From the NCBI GenBank assembly GCA_016705365.1, contig JADIYI010000002.1:310001-374000 (forward strand): DNA of 64,000 bases, read 5' to 3'. The notes under the pieces are model-generated. The model worked only from the letters and a program-made list of their open reading frames with translations. It was not told the DNA's origin and ran no database searches. This document shows positions 62,940-64,000 of the stretch, in pieces (positions within the stretch are counted from its first letter, which is position 1; each line of letters begins with the position of its first letter). A program made the position numbers and the translations under genes. This DNA comes from Gammaproteobacteria bacterium. Lineage in GTDB: Bacteria; Pseudomonadota; Gammaproteobacteria; Pseudomonadales; UBA5518.

Positions 62940-63293
62940 GTGAAGTTACTCGAACGCCTGTTTGGGTCCAGATACAACAAGGACATCCCCTATACCTACC
63001 ACGCCAGCTACCGGATCTTTGAAGATCCGGAGGAGCTGACCAGAGACTGGTTCGGCGACACCTTCTGCAGCGTCTGCAACCATCTGCGGAGCATTGGCGT
63101 GCAGCCGGCCAGCGTCACCATCTACGAGTGCTATGCGGGCAGCGAAGTGGAAATGCCGAAGGCGTCGTATGCCGACGAAAAAGGCGAGTGGATGGTCCAG
63201 GAGAGCCTGTGTGAAGCCCATGTCCGGTACGGCTCGCCAGGCGCCTTCGAAGACTGCAAGTTCAGCGATCGCGATAAAACCAAGGTGATCTGA
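62940..63293 (+). CDS. Hypothetical protein, 117 residues
   Basis: GTG start at 62940 behind GGAGGAG (spacing 4-6 nt). The product is soluble, without signal peptide or membrane segment, rich in aromatic and acidic residues, and has four cysteines (FCSVCN, YECYAG-like positions, ESLCEA, DCKF). I do not recognise the family. The cysteine spacing does not form an obvious zinc finger. It stands alone between the tRNA region and the sulfatase. Confidence 0.6.
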   Translation: MKLLERLFGSRYNKDIPYTYHASYRIFEDPEELTRDWFGDTFCSVCNHLRSIGVQPASVTIYECYAGSEVEMPKASYADEKGEWMVQESLCEAHVRYGSPGAFEDCKFSDRDKTKVI

Positions 63294-63428
63294 GGATCTG
63301 CCACAGGCAGTTTACATTTGCGGTGCGTCAGGGGTGCCGAGATCGCCTATCAGGTTGACGACCTCTTTCGATACCTGGCCGGCATGGCCAGTCCACACAG
63401 CGGTACGCTCGACTGTCGCACGTGCGGG

Positions 63429-63449
63429 AGCCGGCGCACAACGCCGGCT
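63429..63449. repeat. Inverted repeat upstream of the sulfatase
   Basis: AGCCGGCG, five-base loop CACAA and CGCCGGCT form an 8-bp stem. No T-run follows on either side, so it is not a clear terminator. It lies 47 nt before the sulfatase start. A TATAAT at 63455-63460 follows, without a consensus -35 at the right distance. Confidence 0.5.
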
Positions 63450-63495
63450 GCATATATAATCGAGTTTCAAGCGGAAAAAATGCAAAGGATTCACC

Positions 63496-64000
63496 GTGCG
63501 TAGATTCACATTTCGCCGGCATTACCGGCGCATTCTGTGCGCACTCCTGTTAGCCCTGCCGGCTGTGTGCAATGCCGCAGCCACGGCTGCGCGCCCCAAT
63601 ATACTGTTGATCGTGGCCGACGATATGGGCTTTTCCGATGTCGGTGCTTTCGGTGGCGAAATCGCCACACCCCACATTGACCGGTTGGCCGCCGACGGTC
63701 TGCGCATGACCGGCTTCCACGTGGCAGCCACCTGTTCCCCCACGCGCGCCATGTTGATGACCGGGGTGGATCACCATCGCGCGGGTCTGGCCAACATGCA
63801 GGAGCTGATTACTCCTGCGCAGCAGGGCCATCCCGGCTATCTCGGGCATCTCGACCTCAATGTGCCGACGGTCGCCGAGCGCCTGCGCACGGCGGGTTAT
63901 CACACCATCATGAGTGGCAAGTGGCACCTGGGTGTCGAGCCGGCGTTCGATCCGGCAAGCCGGGGATTCGAGGAGGTGTTCGCGCTGCTCGAGGCCGGTC
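63496..64000 (+). CDS. Sulfatase (arylsulfatase family), 5' part only
   Basis: Starts at GTG 63496 with AAGGA 6 nt upstream and continues open to the window edge, 168 codons. A signal peptide (ILCALLLALPAVCNAAA) is followed by RPNILLIVADDMGFSDVG with the calcium-binding aspartates, then TPHIDRLAADGLR, and CSPTRAML with the cysteine that becomes formylglycine. HLGVEPAFDPASRGF continues the family pattern. It is a periplasmic sulfatase, cut by the window end. No anaerobic or oxygen-dependent maturase is visible here. Confidence 0.9.
   Translation, partial: MRRFTFRRHYRRILCALLLALPAVCNAAATAARPNILLIVADDMGFSDVGAFGGEIATPHIDRLAADGLRMTGFHVAATCSPTRAMLMTGVDHHRAGLANMQELITPAQQGHPGYLGHLDLNVPTVAERLRTAGYHTIMSGKWHLGVEPAFDPASRGFEEVFALLEAG

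Noticed and set aside
63455..63460. TATAAT before the sulfatase as a promoter
   Set aside because: No acceptable -35 lies 16-18 nt upstream; the TTGACG at 63355 is far too distant.
1..64000. CRISPR arrays, insertion sequences, prophage or rRNA
   Set aside because: No regularly spaced repeats, transposase, integrase, phage structural genes or rRNA sequence were found on reading both strands.

Overview
The window reads as a single contiguous stretch of a high-GC, gene-dense chromosome from a free-living, probably marine or aquatic gammaproteobacterium. SrkA, RmuC, Bcp, NhaD and MoaCDE are of the gammaproteobacterial type, and there are two TonB-dependent receptors of the kind expanded in marine Cellvibrionales/Halieaceae-like lineages, two RND pumps and many CoA/FAD/molybdenum oxidation enzymes. 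The lineage is inferred from gene content only; no rRNA is present. No CRISPR array, insertion sequence, phage module or integrase was seen.

Layout. 137-4319: RND pump operon (lipoprotein adaptor + permease). 4490-13338: housekeeping and envelope genes (srkA, cysteine synthase, mtnA, a SLC13/DASS anion symporter, small unknowns, a TonB receptor, a Spy-like periplasmic protein). 13343-33587: a large catabolic locus. On the minus strand are a BetI-like regulator, an acyl-CoA dehydrogenase and a PotFGHI-type polyamine ABC importer. On the plus strand are a class III aminotransferase with an in-frame TAA, two FAD oxidoreductases of the PYROXD2/CrtI type, a GcvT-family folate enzyme, an NDP-forming acyl-CoA synthetase, an enoyl-CoA hydratase, a PuuA-like glutamine-synthetase-family ligase, a PuuC-like aldehyde dehydrogenase and a Rieske oxygenase. 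A second regulator in this locus is a TetR-GNAT fusion. Two operator-like inverted repeats with the same half-site (TGAATG-N2-CATTCA type) sit at the two regulatory intergenic regions, so the locus looks like one regulon for taking up and degrading an amine, probably polyamine-like and possibly N-methylated.

33595-42142 (minus strand): a second RND pump operon with a recognisable promoter, then bcp, rmuC, a NUDIX hydrolase, a flavin reductase and moaEDC. 42256-45829: a lipoprotein beta-propeller, an MBL-fold hydrolase, a small membrane protein and an SDR. 46001-53053 (minus strand): two molybdenum hydroxylases in tandem, a three-subunit CoxMSL-type enzyme and a Tat-exported two-subunit IorAB-type enzyme. 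Between them lie a stand-alone MoaD-like protein and a DUF6491-like protein, and moaCDE is only a few kilobases away. 53122-60344: VOC protein, LLM flavin oxidoreductase, a convergent stem-loop, a second TonB receptor, nhaD and a thiolase. 60529-62370: a GST, a DUF1214 gene carrying two apparent frameshifts, and an intact DUF1254 gene. 62532-62608: tRNA-Arg(TCT), followed by a gene-poor stretch, an unknown 117-residue protein and the first 168 codons of a sulfatase that runs off the window.

Start codons were chosen from Shine-Dalgarno spacing, signal peptides and family length. Several real starts appear to be GTG or TTG.
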